DNA from: Urechis unicinctus | Taxonomy: Eukaryota; Annelida; Polychaeta; Xenopneusta; Urechidae | Direction of reading: 5' to 3' | DNA: 64,000 nucleotides | NCBI GenBank assembly: GCA_034190875.2 | Contig: CM067350.1 | Location: 80,567,423-80,631,422, forward strand | Part shown: positions 48,572-62,689 of the stretch, one piece after another | How positions within the stretch are numbered: position 1 is the stretch's first letter | How the letters are laid out: each line of letters opens with the position of its first letter | The notes under the pieces: model-generated | What the model saw: the letters and a program-made list of their open reading frames with translations, nothing else | Database searches by the model: none | What the model was told of the DNA's origin: nothing | Translations under genes and position numbers: made by a program

Positions 48572-48895
48572 TTCATTCCACACCTGCGACAGGGCCTTAT
48601 CACATGCTGATATGTATTCATTCCACACCTGCGACAGGGCCTTGTCACATGCTCATATGTATTCATTCCACACCTGCGAAAGGGCCTTGTCACATGCTGA
48701 TGTGTATTCATTCCACACCTGCGACAGGGCCTTGTCACATGCTGATGTGTATTCATTCCACACCTGCGACAGGGCCTTGTCCCATGCTGATATGTATTAA
48801 TTCCACACCTGCAACAGGGCCTTATCACATGCTGATATGTATTAATTCCACACCTGCGACAGGGCCTTGTCACATGCTGATATGTATTCATTCAA
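48572..48895 (+). repeat. 45-bp minisatellite, about 7 units
   Basis: The unit contains ATTCATTCCACACCTGCGAC then AGGGCCTTGTCACATGCTGA. Units are more than 90 percent alike. The 45-base period gives open frames on both strands (48318-48800, 48538-48891, 48604-49068), none of which I regard as a gene. Confidence 0.95.
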
Positions 48896-49224
48896 TCCAG
48901 ATAATGAGCGTCTTCGGACACTTCCCTGAAAGTATACTTAAGAGGCGAATCAAACGGTTCATAAATACTATCATATATCGCCTGACCAGCCCCAAAGATA
49001 AATGTTCCTCTAGCAATATCCCCTACCTTTCAACAATGCTCAAGTCGTCCATCCCAACTTCTGGCTGATCACTAGTGTAACCCCTTCGTTCGCCTGCATC
49101 AGTGACGATTTTTGACTAAATGATCAGCTCCGTGGTGGCTCCCTGGCGGAATTCATAAGGATGCTCTAGAGGTTTAGAAACCAAGTAGGTCGCCAGTGGT
49201 AGAATTGACATTCATGTGCAGGAC

Positions 49225-49815
49225 CATACGAGCGCCAGTTCGGAACAGTAAGAGCGGCTGTTCAGGACTGTATTAGCGCCGATTAAGAACAGTTTGAACG
49301 CCTGAACAGATCAGTATTAGCGCCTTTTTAAGGACTATATGAGTGCCTTCATCAGGAATGTAAGAGCGCCTGTTCAGAACTGTATTAGCGCCGGCTCAGG
49401 ACAGTATGAGCGGCTGCACAGATCAGTATGAGCGCCTGTCCAGGACCGTATGATCGCCTGTTCAGGACTGTGTGAGCGCCTGTTCAGTACCGTATAAGCG
49501 CCTGTTCACGCAGTGTGAATGCCCTAGCAAATATCAGTATGTCATACCCAATCCTAGCGTCTGATGTAATGGCTCATACATGGCGAGCAGTCGGTGCTTC
49601 GTCACTCGCACACCGTACAGAGGCTATTCAACGTTTGGCTTGATTCACATGCCCTGGTTTTAAAACAAATTCTTCATGCTAGTCAAAATCGATTCCTCTT
49701 GCTAGTTTTAATCATTTCATCTTGCCAGTTTAAATCATTTGCTAGTTTAAATCCATTTCTTATGGCTAGTTTGAATCAATTTCATCTTGCTAGTATAAAT
49801 CATTATGTTCTTGCT
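49225..49815 (+). repeat. Two degenerate arrays
   Basis: At 49225-49530 GAGCGCCTGTTCAGGACTGTAT recurs every 24-27 bases, given here as GAGCGCC and TTCAGGACTGTAT. At 49675-49815 TTGCTAGTTTAAATCATTTC recurs every 25-30 bases. Both are old and irregular. Confidence 0.7.
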
Positions 49816-50020
49816 AGCTACCCAGACTCAGGAGACATCTATAAAGATGCGCTTCTGACGTTCACTCTTGTCGGGGATGCACTTGTCAGAGCAAACATTA
49901 GCCAAGTGTGATCGGGGCGATAGACTTCATTGTATTCATGGTGTTCCGTGATCAGCTCATCACCTTAATTACACATGCCAATTAAATAGGGGATTAAGGC
50001 AGTCGTGTTTACTGGAGCTT

Positions 50021-50989
50021 TATGCTACGTTTACACTATGTTCCCGGTGGCCACGGCAGCTCCGTTTGCCCGAAACGTATTACGCCGTGGGCTTTTGGCC
50101 ATTTTTGTCTCCATAAACAAGTTTGGTTAGGTTGTGCTAAGTTTCCTCACGTTTTATCAAGGTAATCGTGACAAGCCGTAGGGGCGAAAAAGTGGTTCGT
50201 CCAAGGCGCCCTAAGGTCCGGGCGCGGTCTACCAGGGATGCATGTACGTTGCGTCCCGGTCCGATACGTTCTGATGGGATCCCTCACGTTGTTCACGTCT
50301 TCATCCAGGTCTGTCAAGGATCCTATGCATCGAACGCGAACACCGCAGAGCTTTGGATTACGTTTGTGTCCACGGTATAAAGAAAATCCCCCAAGCAACA
50401 GCAATCACTGTATCCGAATACTTCGACAAGTAAACATGAATTCCCAAGATGAAGAAGATTTTGTGTTTTCTTGTTTTCTGCGGTAATTAAGTCTTTGTGT
50501 CAGCTAGAAGGCCAGCAGGAGATGCAAACAGTGCACAAGGCAGGACGAAGGCCAAGAAGGCGGAGAAGGCCAAGATCCAAGTGGGTTCGCGCATGGTTAA
50601 CGGAAGATAGAAGACAGCAGCAAGGCCACTACGCAACCATTCTCACCACGGAGCTCCGCAATGAAGATATTAACGCTTTTGACAATTACATATGATTTCC
50701 GCCCCCCTGCGGACGATTTATAAGTTGTGTAACGGCCTATTACGTACTGTCACAAGTCATTGCGTTTACCCCGTTTTACTACGACCTACTACGTTTCTCG
50801 TCCACACCGTGGCTGCCGTGGCAAATTTTTTGACAGTTTAAAATTCTGGCCCGGCATGCACGGCAATAACGGTCTGTCACGTTTGCATATCCCGTTCCCC
50901 CACGCTGTCTCATGTTTATCCCGTTTTCTCCACGGTGGTCTGAAACGGGGCTGCCGTGGCCACCGGGAACATAGTGTAAACGTAGCATA
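50021..50989 (+). mobile_element. PIF/Harbinger-derived non-autonomous element, 969 bp
   Basis: Terminal inverted repeats of 47 bases (50021-50067 and 50943-50989) begin TATGCTACGTTTACACTATG and differ at one site. A remnant of the Harbinger transposase N terminus lies inside (50436-50695) and the catalytic part is missing, so this is a deletion derivative that would need an enzyme in trans. Short internal repeats around ACGTTTC and CCGTGG flank the centre. The terminal TA could be a target duplication. Near-identical ends point to recent movement. Confidence 0.8.
50436..50695 (+). pseudogene. Harbinger transposase N-terminal remnant
   Basis: An ATG at 50436 gives MNSQDEEDFVFSCFLR; after a frame change it continues RRPRRRRRPRSKWVRAWL and then HYATILTTELRNEDINAFDNYI. 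This matches the usual start of PIF/Harbinger nucleases: an acidic opening, an Arg tract, a WVRPWL-like motif, a Y-x-x-L ... ELR ... D-x-x-x-F-x-N-Y-x-R-M pattern. The DDE catalytic domain is absent, since sequence similarity is lost after 50692. A full-length protein would be about 350-450 residues. Confidence 0.7.
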
Positions 50990-52974
<1,985 letters not shown>

Positions 52975-53085
52975 ACCCACACTGCATGGTACTTATGCAC
53001 ACTGCATGGCCCCCTTTCACACTGTATGGCACCTATACAGACTGCATGGCCCCTATTCACATTGCATGACCGCCATTCATACTGT
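52975..53085 (+). repeat. Degenerate 22-24-bp repeat (CACACTGCATGGC type)
   Basis: About five units of CACTGCATGGCCCC-TTCA, moderately diverged. The frames 52675-53109 and 52904-53146 draw on it. Confidence 0.7.
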
Positions 53086-54185
53086 AAGACGGCCGCTCGC
53101 GCCGAGTAACTCACTTGGACATGGGCGCCTAACACACTCTTACTGAACAGAGACGGTTGTTGGCCAAATCGTCAAATACTTCTTGATTATTGTGTCGGGA
53201 GAAACCTTAGCATCCTAATTGATTAGTTCGTGGTGATTCCACAGCAAATCTCACAAATTCCGGCAGGATGGGATATCAAATCTGGGTTTTATGCTGATAT
53301 CATGAGTGGCGGATGGTTGAATATGTATATATGCATCAAATGTGTTCCAAATCTAACCTTTTTCATTGGATGTTCAGACATAGGCTCTGAAAAGACCCAC
53401 TATCTATTCCATATTGCAGCTGTTGTTGATTTCACTAAATCAGAGTGATCTTTATGCTGCGTCATTGGTTTATGTTTGCTCGGCCAGTTTCTGACGTTAC
53501 CACTCAAGCCTTGGAGTTAGTGGGCCTCCATACACAATGCGCCTGAGCAGGAGTGGTCACCTAACAGCTCATCACGTGTTTGATGTTTGGTGGCGTACGT
53601 GACGCGACGTGTTGTTTTCATGCCGAGGAAGACGTCGGCAACATACTGGCCGAGTATAACCAGCTGATGTGATGGATGCCTAGAAGTCGCCATTTCACGG
53701 GTGCGCCTTTACTAGCTGCTTTTTCCTTGCCTTTACTCTGACTTCTCTGATGTCTCTCTATCGTGTTTCAATATGGCAATAATGTACTGTCTGCTGCGCA
53801 GGTGGCGGTTTGTTGCGTGAGCACATTATCCGGGCCCACATAAACGTATATGCAGCTTATTATAGCGTGTGACGGACATATTACAGAAGGTCAGTGAAGC
53901 TAAGAAAAGAATGCATTAACGTATTATGCATTGAGGTTGTGAGGTTTCTATAAAATAAACAGCATATTTAAGTAGTGTTTGTCCGCGTTACTGTATCTAG
54001 TATTGCAGTAAGGTTAATAAAACCATAATACAATGTCCATAGTTTATTCATTGACTTTATACTTCATACTATTGATTATTCCTATTTCTTTCACATGGAT
54101 ACTTGTGTGTTTTCTTCGTTAACAACTGGTTCTAATTGTGCTTCATTATTATAGTGGAAAAATGAAATAGTTTGTGAAAAGATCA
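53086..54185. other. Unannotated stretch
   Basis: No gene, repeat or element recognised. Confidence 0.4.
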
Positions 54186-54480
54186 TTTAGAACCAATCAG
54201 AAAAATAACGGGTCGATAATCGAACCTTGCGGTACACCACAGGTAACGTGCATCTCATCAGATAATCGAACCTTGGGGTACACCACAGGTAACGTGCATC
54301 TCATCAGATTTATTATCGTCGTGTTCAATAAATTGCTTACGACCCTTTAGATAATCAAGCAAGCAATTGTGCATTTCTCCCCTAAATCCATAGAGTTTTG
54401 ATACAGTTATTTTGCAAGTGAATGTTTAAAATGCGACGGATAAATCATCAACAATTCAATGATTCAATGACATTATTTAC
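54186..54480 (-). pseudogene. LINE reverse transcriptase remnant with internal duplication
   Basis: The minus strand encodes LLDYLKGRKQFIEHDDNKSD and, downstream, [16 protein letters not shown], the fingers-palm region before the catalytic YADD. A 46-base tandem duplication (54215-54260, 54261-54306; one mismatch) covers the GVPQGS motif and shifts the frame. The remnant is a short isolated fragment, closer to the [10 protein letters not shown] type of the LINE at 2965-7484 than to the CR1/L2-like pieces elsewhere. Confidence 0.7.
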
Positions 54481-56261
54481 TGCCTATATAAAGCCTTTGT
54501 GATTCCATTTTGTCGTACCAAGCCGTGCCGTTAGAGTTAACAGCACGCAATGGTGGATCTTATGGCTTCACTTTGTAACACGATTGGAAATCGCTAATAT
54601 TGGCAGAGTAATACGCCATACAACCATCTTAACGAAATAGCGCAACAACATCTCAAGTCAAGACAAAGGTCAATACTTCATTGTTGTTAAGCGTTCTACT
54701 GCTGCGTACACATTATGTTAATAGCGGCCTTGACATTTGCTAAGTAGTCCGAGGTGAAGCATATCGTTATATGTATATTTTGATGATGTTAATTGACAAA
54801 ATCGAATACAATCCTCCTCACAAAATGGATTGGTGATTGGAAACAGAGAAAAGTGTGCTGTGATACATGTGTTGTGTGATACTGGACGAGCGTAATAAGT
54901 GATGTCGCTCGGTTTTTCAATATATGACCCGCTAACTTCGCAATCCACATAATTTATAGATGCAGTGCAAATACAAATGATAATGAACCTTCCTGTTGTC
55001 ATGTTAGTTGATTAATTAACCTTCTTGCTGCCTGTGATATTATCAATAATCCTTCAAGGTGCCCACAAAGTTGACGAATAAGCCTCCCGTGTGTCCTCTT
55101 ATTCCTGTATATGTCATTGGCGCGAATGGCCGTCATAGAGTGTGAACAGCCATTTCATGCAGTATGAGCGGTGGCAGCACAAAAGAGCTTATAGTTACGC
55201 AACGAGAAGTCTAACTAAACGACTAGCCATAGGTTGTGATTAGCTAACAACCAAGCTGCTCACAGCTGGCGTGCTCACAAATGTTCTAGCCAGGAGGCGC
55301 GAATGAGCCCTCCTGGCAAAGGTATAAGCTCTTTGTTGCCTACAGCACCCTTTCTTTGCATCCCTTGGATTCCTTGCCACTCATCTAATACCACGCGTTT
55401 CTGTAAGTGATAGAGTCGAATGTGCCAGAATAACTTTGTAGCATGGGACATTCTTGAATCCTCGGTACTATGTTCCACTCACAATAAGGCATCCTACGGA
55501 GAGTTTCTCTGACCCATGTGCTGAGCCGCTATAGAACACATGCTTCTTACTCTCCTAGACGACGTCATTACAGGCGTCGGATGGATATCTTCCCATGCAG
55601 GATACAATCAGTCATGGTAAGTCCCCGAGCCCAACTGACACTTGATGGCGTTAAACATCGCTAGATGCATTCAATCCTTCGGTTACCCACGGCGATACTA
55701 CCTCTAACATGTTACGGATGTGTATACCGATGCCACCATCGCTATAAAGCACCGAGCCTTGTAACAAACACACGCAATAATTACTCCCGTTGAGTTAGCA
55801 CGCCCACCAGTTTTGGATGATTGACAAATACAATCTGCTCACTACGTGGGCAGCTTCGTCATGATGCTGAAAGGTGATGCGCCTAATGCAGTAGCTCTTG
55901 TCGTGCAAGGATGATTTTCGTAAGGTGACACAGGACTTTGCTCTCACAGCTGCATAATATATAAGCAATGCAAGAGAAATGTTTGGCTCCCTCTAATATT
56001 GCCTGAACGCTGAAATCTGATACTAGGTCGGCATTTGACAGAATAATAACTGTTTAGCAATCCATTCAGATATGGTTTGCTAATTAACATATCTTACAAG
56101 TAAGCAACTGCATAATTGAACCTCCTCTCTGTAAGCTCCAACGGATTGTGCTCACATTGTACAGGTGATAGCAGGCAGGATTTTATTAAGTTGCTATGGT
56201 GAAGTGGGCCATTTTAGCGATTAGTATATATGTATAATTGAATCAAGTTTGTTTACGCATT
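54481..56261. other. Unannotated stretch
   Basis: Nothing recognisable over about 1.8 kb. Minus-strand frames at 54718-55002 and 55275-55478 have no motifs that I know. Confidence 0.4.
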
Positions 56262-56402
56262 ACAAAAACCCTCGCCAGCATACACACAATCATCTCAGAA
56301 ACCCTCGCCAGCATACACACAATCATCTCAGAAACCCTCGCCAGCATACACACAATCATCTCAGAAACCCTCGCCAGCATACACACAATCATCTCAGAAA
56401 CG
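56262..56402 (+). repeat. 33-bp tandem repeat, about 4.2 units
   Basis: Near-perfect units of CTCGCCAGCATACACACAAT plus CATCTCAGAAACC, so very recent. Period divisible by three, hence frames on both strands (56243-56554 minus, 56249-56446 plus). Confidence 0.96.
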
Positions 56403-56559
56403 TTTCTGTGATGAAATACATTATAACATGTTACCAATATGTTTAGTGAATGCACTGTCCCCGCTAGCAGCGCCTCAATTGACGGAACCCTTCCATGGTC
56501 AGTGCTGGTCATTGGTAGAGAAACCCTTTCGTTGTCAGAGTCACTGGGGAGCAAACTAT

Positions 56560-57060
56560 TCCGTTAGCAGAACCATTAGCGAATAGACCCTCATGCTGCC
56601 ATTGTCATCGGTGAATTGATCCTTACAGTTTCCAGTGTCGCCGGTGAATTGATCCTTACTGTTGCCAGTGTCGCTGGTGAATTGATCCCTACTTCTGCCA
56701 TTGTCTATGGCGCACGCGCCTTCCTCTTACCAGGGTCCATGGTGACCTTAAATTGGCAGAGCCATTGTTGAATAGGTTCACCTGGATCGTGAGTCAAGCA
56801 TGAAACTGATCCCTAAATGCAAGTATCATTGATAGATAAATCTGCCCATTTCCAGTGTTATTGGCTAATGCGCCCTTTGGAGATTGTGCCATTAATGAAT
56901 AAGCCTTCCAATAGCCAGAAACATAATTGAAGATGCGTAATCTGTTGTGTGTGTGTGTCATTGGTGGGCAAACCCTGCCATTGAAAAGTCACCCAAAAAT
57001 AATTTCTGCTGTTGCCAGTGACATCTGTGAATTAGCCATCACCATTGATGATAATTACAT
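56560..57060 (+). repeat. Degenerate repeat (GTCGCCGGTGAATTGATCC type)
   Basis: Best seen as three 33-base units at 56600-56700 with CCAGTGTCGCTGGTGAATTG. Looser GCCAGTG-CAT-GGTGAAT phrases continue to about 57060. Confidence 0.6.
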
Positions 57061-58194
57061 TTAGAATATCAACACTTTGAACTCCTTATTACAGCATGTA
57101 GGCTTTGATGTTAATATCGCAGTTTTATGTAGAGTGTTTTCTTCGGCAAAAAAGCCTGGTGCTAGAGTCTACAATATACGTCTCTTCCATATGAGGCTAA
57201 GCAATCCACAACAAAATCTTCCCGAGAATGGTGCCTTTTGCTCTTTGATCGGATCAATAAATTTCATAAGTTATAACTAGAAATAAGAGAGACCAAACCC
57301 ATACGCCAACGTGGGCCTGATATAACATCAGCAGTGTGGGACGTTATATTTAGAACAAGCAGCGACTCACCAGGTGGTTTGCTAAACCAAATAAACAATC
57401 ATTCTTTTCCGTTGTTTGTTTAAGCGGTAGTATGCCTACTTAGCAGTGCACACTGGGCACGGGGCCATCTTAACGATTTGTATTGACTTAAAATAAAAGT
57501 GATCGCTGAAACAGAATGTCCTTGGGATTTATTTTATCGTTCACAACGTGATGTCAAGTAAATAAACATTCGAATTTCCTAGCAAAATAAAACTTTGTGT
57601 GACTAGAGTGAAACAAAAGCTATTTAATGCTTAAATGCTTCTACGGGTGATCGTCCCAGAAGTCCATTTGTGGACGTTGGTAAGGATTAAGCCGTCTAGA
57701 TTCAAGACGACTTGGAAAGAACAGTGGTTTATCTCCTTTTTGCTAATTTTGCTCGCATACTAATATAAATAGATATAATGAGGTTTCGGGACATTCCCTC
57801 GTTAACTATGGGTTTCTGAAGTTGCTTGTTAAGCAAACAAACAGCATTGCCGGTAGCGTGTTGAAGTATTAAACACGTCTGTAGAAACATTGCAGCGTAA
57901 CAAGCCAACTACTTGGGACGTCGACGAGATCATTTGCGATGCGTTATACGAGCAACCTCGGTACTGAACAATGACAGTAATCAAGAAACAGGTCTTCGTG
58001 GGGCCATTTTCACATAGGTGGCGGTTGTCATGGCAAGTTGGAGACTATTCGCCCATTTAAACTATTTGATCAGACCATGAAATCACACCATGTCATCACC
58101 GCGCCTGGTTGATGCACAAGACTAGCGTCATCTTAGTATGAACCGAAGTGATGAAACGGACATCTTCTCGTATTGTAGATACATTAGGTACATG
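57061..58194. other. Unannotated stretch
   Basis: No recognised feature. Confidence 0.4.
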
Positions 58195-58875
58195 GATGAG
58201 AAAGTACAGCGGGCATTGTGTAGATACACTGGATTAGTTACAGGGTTGAGGGTGTACATCAGAATTAAATGAATCAAACGGGGGTGGGCACTTTACGGAG
58301 GTAGTACAGCAGGCCTTGTTTAAATACATTAGGGTGGGTGGTGGGTTTGGGGGTGCAGCAGCAAATTGAATGGATACATTGTGAGGATTGGTACTGGATA
58401 GCGGGAGCACAGCAGGCATTGTATAGGTACATTGTTAGTATGGGTACTGGATAGCGCGAGTACAGCAGGCATTGTATAGATACATTGTGATGATGGGTAC
58501 TGGCTAGCGAGAGTACATTAGGCATTGTATAGATACATTGTGATGATGGGCACTGGCTAGCGAGAGTACATTAGGCATTGTATAGATACATTGTGATGAT
58601 GGGTACTGGGTAGCGGGAGTACAGCAGGGACTGTATAGATACATTGTGAGGATGGGTACTGGAGAGCGGGAGCACATCAGGCATTGTATAGATACATTGT
58701 TAGGATGGGTACTGGCTAGCAGATGTACAGCAGGGATTGTATAGATACATTGTTAGGATGGGTACTGGCTAGCAGATGTACAGCAGGGATTGTATAGATA
58801 CATTGTGAGGATAGGTACTGGATAGCGGGAGTACAGCAGGCATTGTATAGATACATGATGAGGATGGGTACTGGG
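58195..58875 (+). repeat. 53-bp minisatellite, about 13 units
   Basis: The unit contains ACAGCAGGCATTGTATAGAT then ACATTGTGAGGATGGGTACT and GGATAGCGGGAGT. The left end (58195-58380) is more diverged and the middle and right more uniform. Minus-strand frames 58234-59008 derive from it. Confidence 0.94.
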
Positions 58876-58909
58876 CCGAGGAAGTATACAGAGCGTTGCT
58901 TAGCACACA

Positions 58910-59200
58910 GACATTTTTGTTGGTCCAGAGAGCTGCTGAATGCGTCAATTCGTCAGGCGCCAAAACAGTGAGATTTTCAATTAGACATGAAAGAGGCAAT
59001 ATGAACATTTATGTGAAGGTATGGTGTGATCACGCTTGAGCTGTTTGCCTTTAATAATGTCCATCCGTGCCGTTTGCCTCAGACCTTACAGTTCTATTGT
59101 CTACACGCACATAATCCACTTACTGTCAACATATCGGCGATAACCGATGTTAGCACAGTCTATCGCAATGCCTTCTATGCAGTACTCTTTTCATAAGGCT
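58910..59200 (+). repeat. Diverged copy of the segment at 1225-1400
   Basis: Positions 59036-59130 match 1310-1400 (CAGACCTTACAGTTCTATTG, then ACACGCAC-TA-TCCA), and a weaker AACCGATG match follows near 59138. This places the start of the right-hand paralogous region upstream of 61606, with a LINE remnant and other sequence between. Confidence 0.55.
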
Positions 59201-59249
59201 GAAAATATTACAGACATGCGGAAATTCCACTCCTTAGTTTTCATTATGC

Positions 59250-59700
59250 AGGAGTCATTATTACTTCGGATTGCTTGCTTCAGTTCACTTTACTTGAGGG
59301 ACTCATTAAAGAAGCACTCATCCCCTCCATTGAAATCAATTACGCGATTATCATCTTCTTCTTTTTGGGTTCAATTAAGTTTAAAGTTTGGATGGTAGTT
59401 ATCATCACCTGCTTACTGCTGCAAATACCTCTTAAACACCTCGGCCTTGTTTTGCTCATCAGTTATAGCTTTGCCGTCTATCTTTATCACCACTGTAGAT
59501 ATGTTATTGTTACATCTATTGATTCATGCTATTCCCACAATATGTGTCCGAATGTTATTTTTGCAACTATTTTAGCAAAAGCTGTTTTCCTACTATGGTT
59601 TGTATGGTTTTTTATTGTTGAGCATCTGGATTATTTATTTCGATCTTGATTGCGGTCTTTCATAGCTATAGGACACTCTTAGTTAGGATATATTCGTTTG
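59250..59700 (-). pseudogene. LINE pre-reverse-transcriptase remnant
   Basis: Read on the minus strand, DGKAITDEQNKAEVFKRYLQ corresponds to the ITDDxxKAExFNxYF linker that precedes the reverse transcriptase in CR1/L2-like LINEs. It is followed by a VIDF-like stretch and many breaks. Its start is unclear; similar-looking noncoding sequence may extend to about 60100. Confidence 0.5.
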
Positions 59701-61444
59701 TTTTAAGTGATTAGATTGAGTTCTTGTTATTGCTTGGTGCTTCTCTACGTTTATGATTTCCTCTAATTTGGGGTATGTATCTTGTACTTTTTCTGCTTAT
59801 TTGTCTCCTGTTATTTTGTCATTACATTTTGTTTTAAATGCTTTGTTGGATGGGACAGATCTGTTTCCATTTCGGTGAATATGAATTGAGGATTTATTAT
59901 TTCAATTTATTAATTTCTGTTATACTTTGTATAGCACCATACTGCATGGTGAGAAATGTTATCCCCAACATTCATACTATTCCTTTAATTTGAACAATGG
60001 GTCATATTTATCAGCCTATTTCACTGTAATTGGCATGTATTTCATTGATATGAAAAACTCTCTTTTTCCCAGATACATTTTTATTGTTTTAATCGAGTTT
60101 TGTACCAATAAGCAATCTTCCTTTTTGCTTATCTTTTCTGTCCGTTCCTACAGTTTAATTTGACAGTTTATAATTTGCTTGAGGCTTGCCAAGCGTCTCT
60201 TCAATGCATATTAAATACGGCTTATTAAGAGATGGGTCAATACACAGTCTAAGTTATTATTACTTTGCATTCTGTTGCCATATGGTGAGCGGCAGGGATA
60301 ACTTAACTACGCGTAGTGTTATACTAAAGCTTGATTTAATCATGTTCTTGAACGTGTTCGATTAGATTTGTTGTCATATTAATTAAATTCCGCCTGTTTG
60401 AATTGCTGTTTGTAAGTATGTGTAAGAGATATCTGCGATAATTCTTACCTTCTGTCGTTTGCCAAGCTGAGATACAATGAATGTGACTATGTAGGTAATA
60501 ACTGTAGTGATGGAAATCGTTGTCAATTGAGTTAGGTGTTGTGTTGCATTTTGATTGATATCTGAATCTTGCTCTTGGTGTGTGTGTTTGAAAATTGCAA
60601 TATGTCTCGCTAAAAGGGGAGCCAATGCGTCCGTATTCGCGATGGTGGCTTTGTTTGAATAGTTGTGCTAGTTCTGCATATGCTAAACTGTGGGATATTT
60701 TGGTTGTAGCTATTTGTTTGCTAGGTAGTAGTCTCTACACCATTTATATGCAGCACTTTGCAGACCATAGCAATTAACGCAAGTTTTGACGACATTTTGA
60801 CATTGCTCGTATAAATGGTTTTCAGAACATTTGTGACGGGTTTGCTTGTTGGTACATTATTTTCCCAGTCGTTTGTCATCGGATACTTTGACACAGTTCT
60901 CGACAATTTTACCGACTTTATTTCGTGGGTGAAACCACGAACTATAGCTTTCCCAGATTTGTCGGGTTTCCTTTGCGTGAGAATTTGTGTTTTGATTTTG
61001 TTGTTACAATGCTCTCGGACATTTTCAATCAATTTATACTGTAGGGAAGTAATACTCAGGAGTAGGTATTCCCTTTTTCGGATTATCTTCTTGGACTCCC
61101 ACCAATGTCAAGATTAATTTCATATTTGATCTTAATTGTGTGAAATCAGCTGAAAGGATTTTATCCATAACAAAATTTTCATGACTTGTCCGGAACGAGA
61201 AATTGGTGCTATCATCTGACGAATCAGGTGACATGGAGGAGTGTCTACGTTCATTGTGGACTGTTTGAAAGCTTATTCCATCAACAATAACTAACTATAG
61301 TTTTTGTAAGACGTCGGCTCTAATGGCCCAAATGAAGGATTAACCAGTCCGAGTATTTTAAAATTGAGTCAGATATACACGAATAATGAGTACAAATCGA
61401 TATATATATATATATATGATACGCCCTCGTTTTACGGAATGGAA
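59701..61444. other. Unannotated stretch
   Basis: Several medium open frames (59927-60163 plus; 60383-60625, 60721-61032, 61034-61234 minus) show no domain that I recognise. They could be further LINE sequence upstream of the remnant at 59250 or chance. A short (AT)n lies at 61400-61418. Confidence 0.35.
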
Positions 61445-61560
61445 TCTACTAAATGCTACATATTTCATTTAATAAGGGAACAGTATTAAAGAATTTTTTG
61501 TTGTTGATATGAAATGAATTTAAAGCATAATGTTTTTCCCCCAGAGAAACTATACAGTGT
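61445..61560 (+). repeat. Dispersed repeat shared with 42656-42875
   Basis: See the match of AATTTAAAGCATAATGT with its neighbours. Here the repeat runs directly into a GT-rich microsatellite. Confidence 0.55.
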
Positions 61561-61605
61561 GTTCGTGTGTGTGTGTGTGTATATGTGTGTGTGTTTGTGT
61601 ATGCA
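61561..61605 (+). repeat. GT-rich microsatellite
   Basis: Interrupted (GT)n of about 40 bases. Confidence 0.9.
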
Positions 61606-62242
61606 TAGCACAAGTCAGTTGATAGGTTAACCGTAGCAGCGCAATCAGCAAATAGATTTACCGTGGCAGCACAATCAGTTGATGGATTCACCGTGGTATC
61701 ACAATCAGTAAATAGCGTCTCTGCTGATGGACTCTCTCGAACAAGAAAGCTGGAGTCATTACAAAAGGGTGCAGCTGCGTCACTCTTGTCTTTCAGCGCC
61801 TCATTATCGCTGCGGACTTGAGTAATATTTAACTGGAAGTGGCACTGTTATTTGATAATGCTAAATGTTAAACAGACGTGACATGTATGACAGGTACATT
61901 AAGTACGCTAGGCTCGTCAGTCTACAGGTATATAACTCCAGTTGGCATACGTCTAAAATTAACTTTTGCACGCATTTGCCATGTCTAGGGGTGTGAAGGA
62001 CTGCACGGGATTACATTCCTCAGCCACGCAAGCCTATAGCGCATGCAATCACTTGTAAAGCACGCGTATGGAATAAATGGTTGATTGAGCGATAGAAGGC
62101 AGGGTGTTGTGTTAAATGGTGTACTGTCCGACAGGACGAGTGTGATGAGTGATGTCGCTTCGCTGTCCGTTTGCACTGACGCTGTGACACTCATGATGTC
62201 ACCGCAGGGTCTGTCTGAGAGAATCAAACGCAGAGTCACAGC

Positions 62243-62335
62243 GGGCGTGCTTCATGTCACAGCAGGACAGCTTCATGTCACAGCAAAATACCTCTCTGTC
62301 AGAGACGGACAGCTTCATGTCACAACCGCTTTACA
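62243..62335 (+). repeat. 21-bp repeat, about 4 units
   Basis: Units of CAGCTTCATGTCACAGCA match the array at 8525-8885 and sit between the same flanks (GAGAGAATCAA on the left, TTTACAGCGTGTTGGCATTC on the right). Confidence 0.85.
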
Positions 62336-62689
62336 GCGTGTTGGCATTCCGTGCATTGATTTAGGTCCGTATTGCTCCAACAGACAACATTTAGACACTA
62401 AGTTACATAAAATATACTGCATCTTCAAACACATGAATGGCGTGTGAAGGTCATTGCCGACCAACATTGCTGTATCTCGCCGATCATTATTTTCTTTGTC
62501 AGCCTTTACTGCTTCTGTGGGATTTGCATGACTCATCAATTAGATGCCTAAATCTCCTACCTCTGCTACATCATCTACAATAGAATCGCCCATTTGGTAT
62601 TCAAACATTTTATTTGCCGGACCTATATGCAGTACTTTGCATTGTAATGTTAAAAAGCATTTGCCAATCAGTTCCCCAGTCTAACGTCC

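Noticed and set aside
48318-49068. His/Cys-rich repeat frames resembling a metal-binding protein
   Set aside because: Produced by the 45-bp minisatellite. Similar frames exist on both strands.
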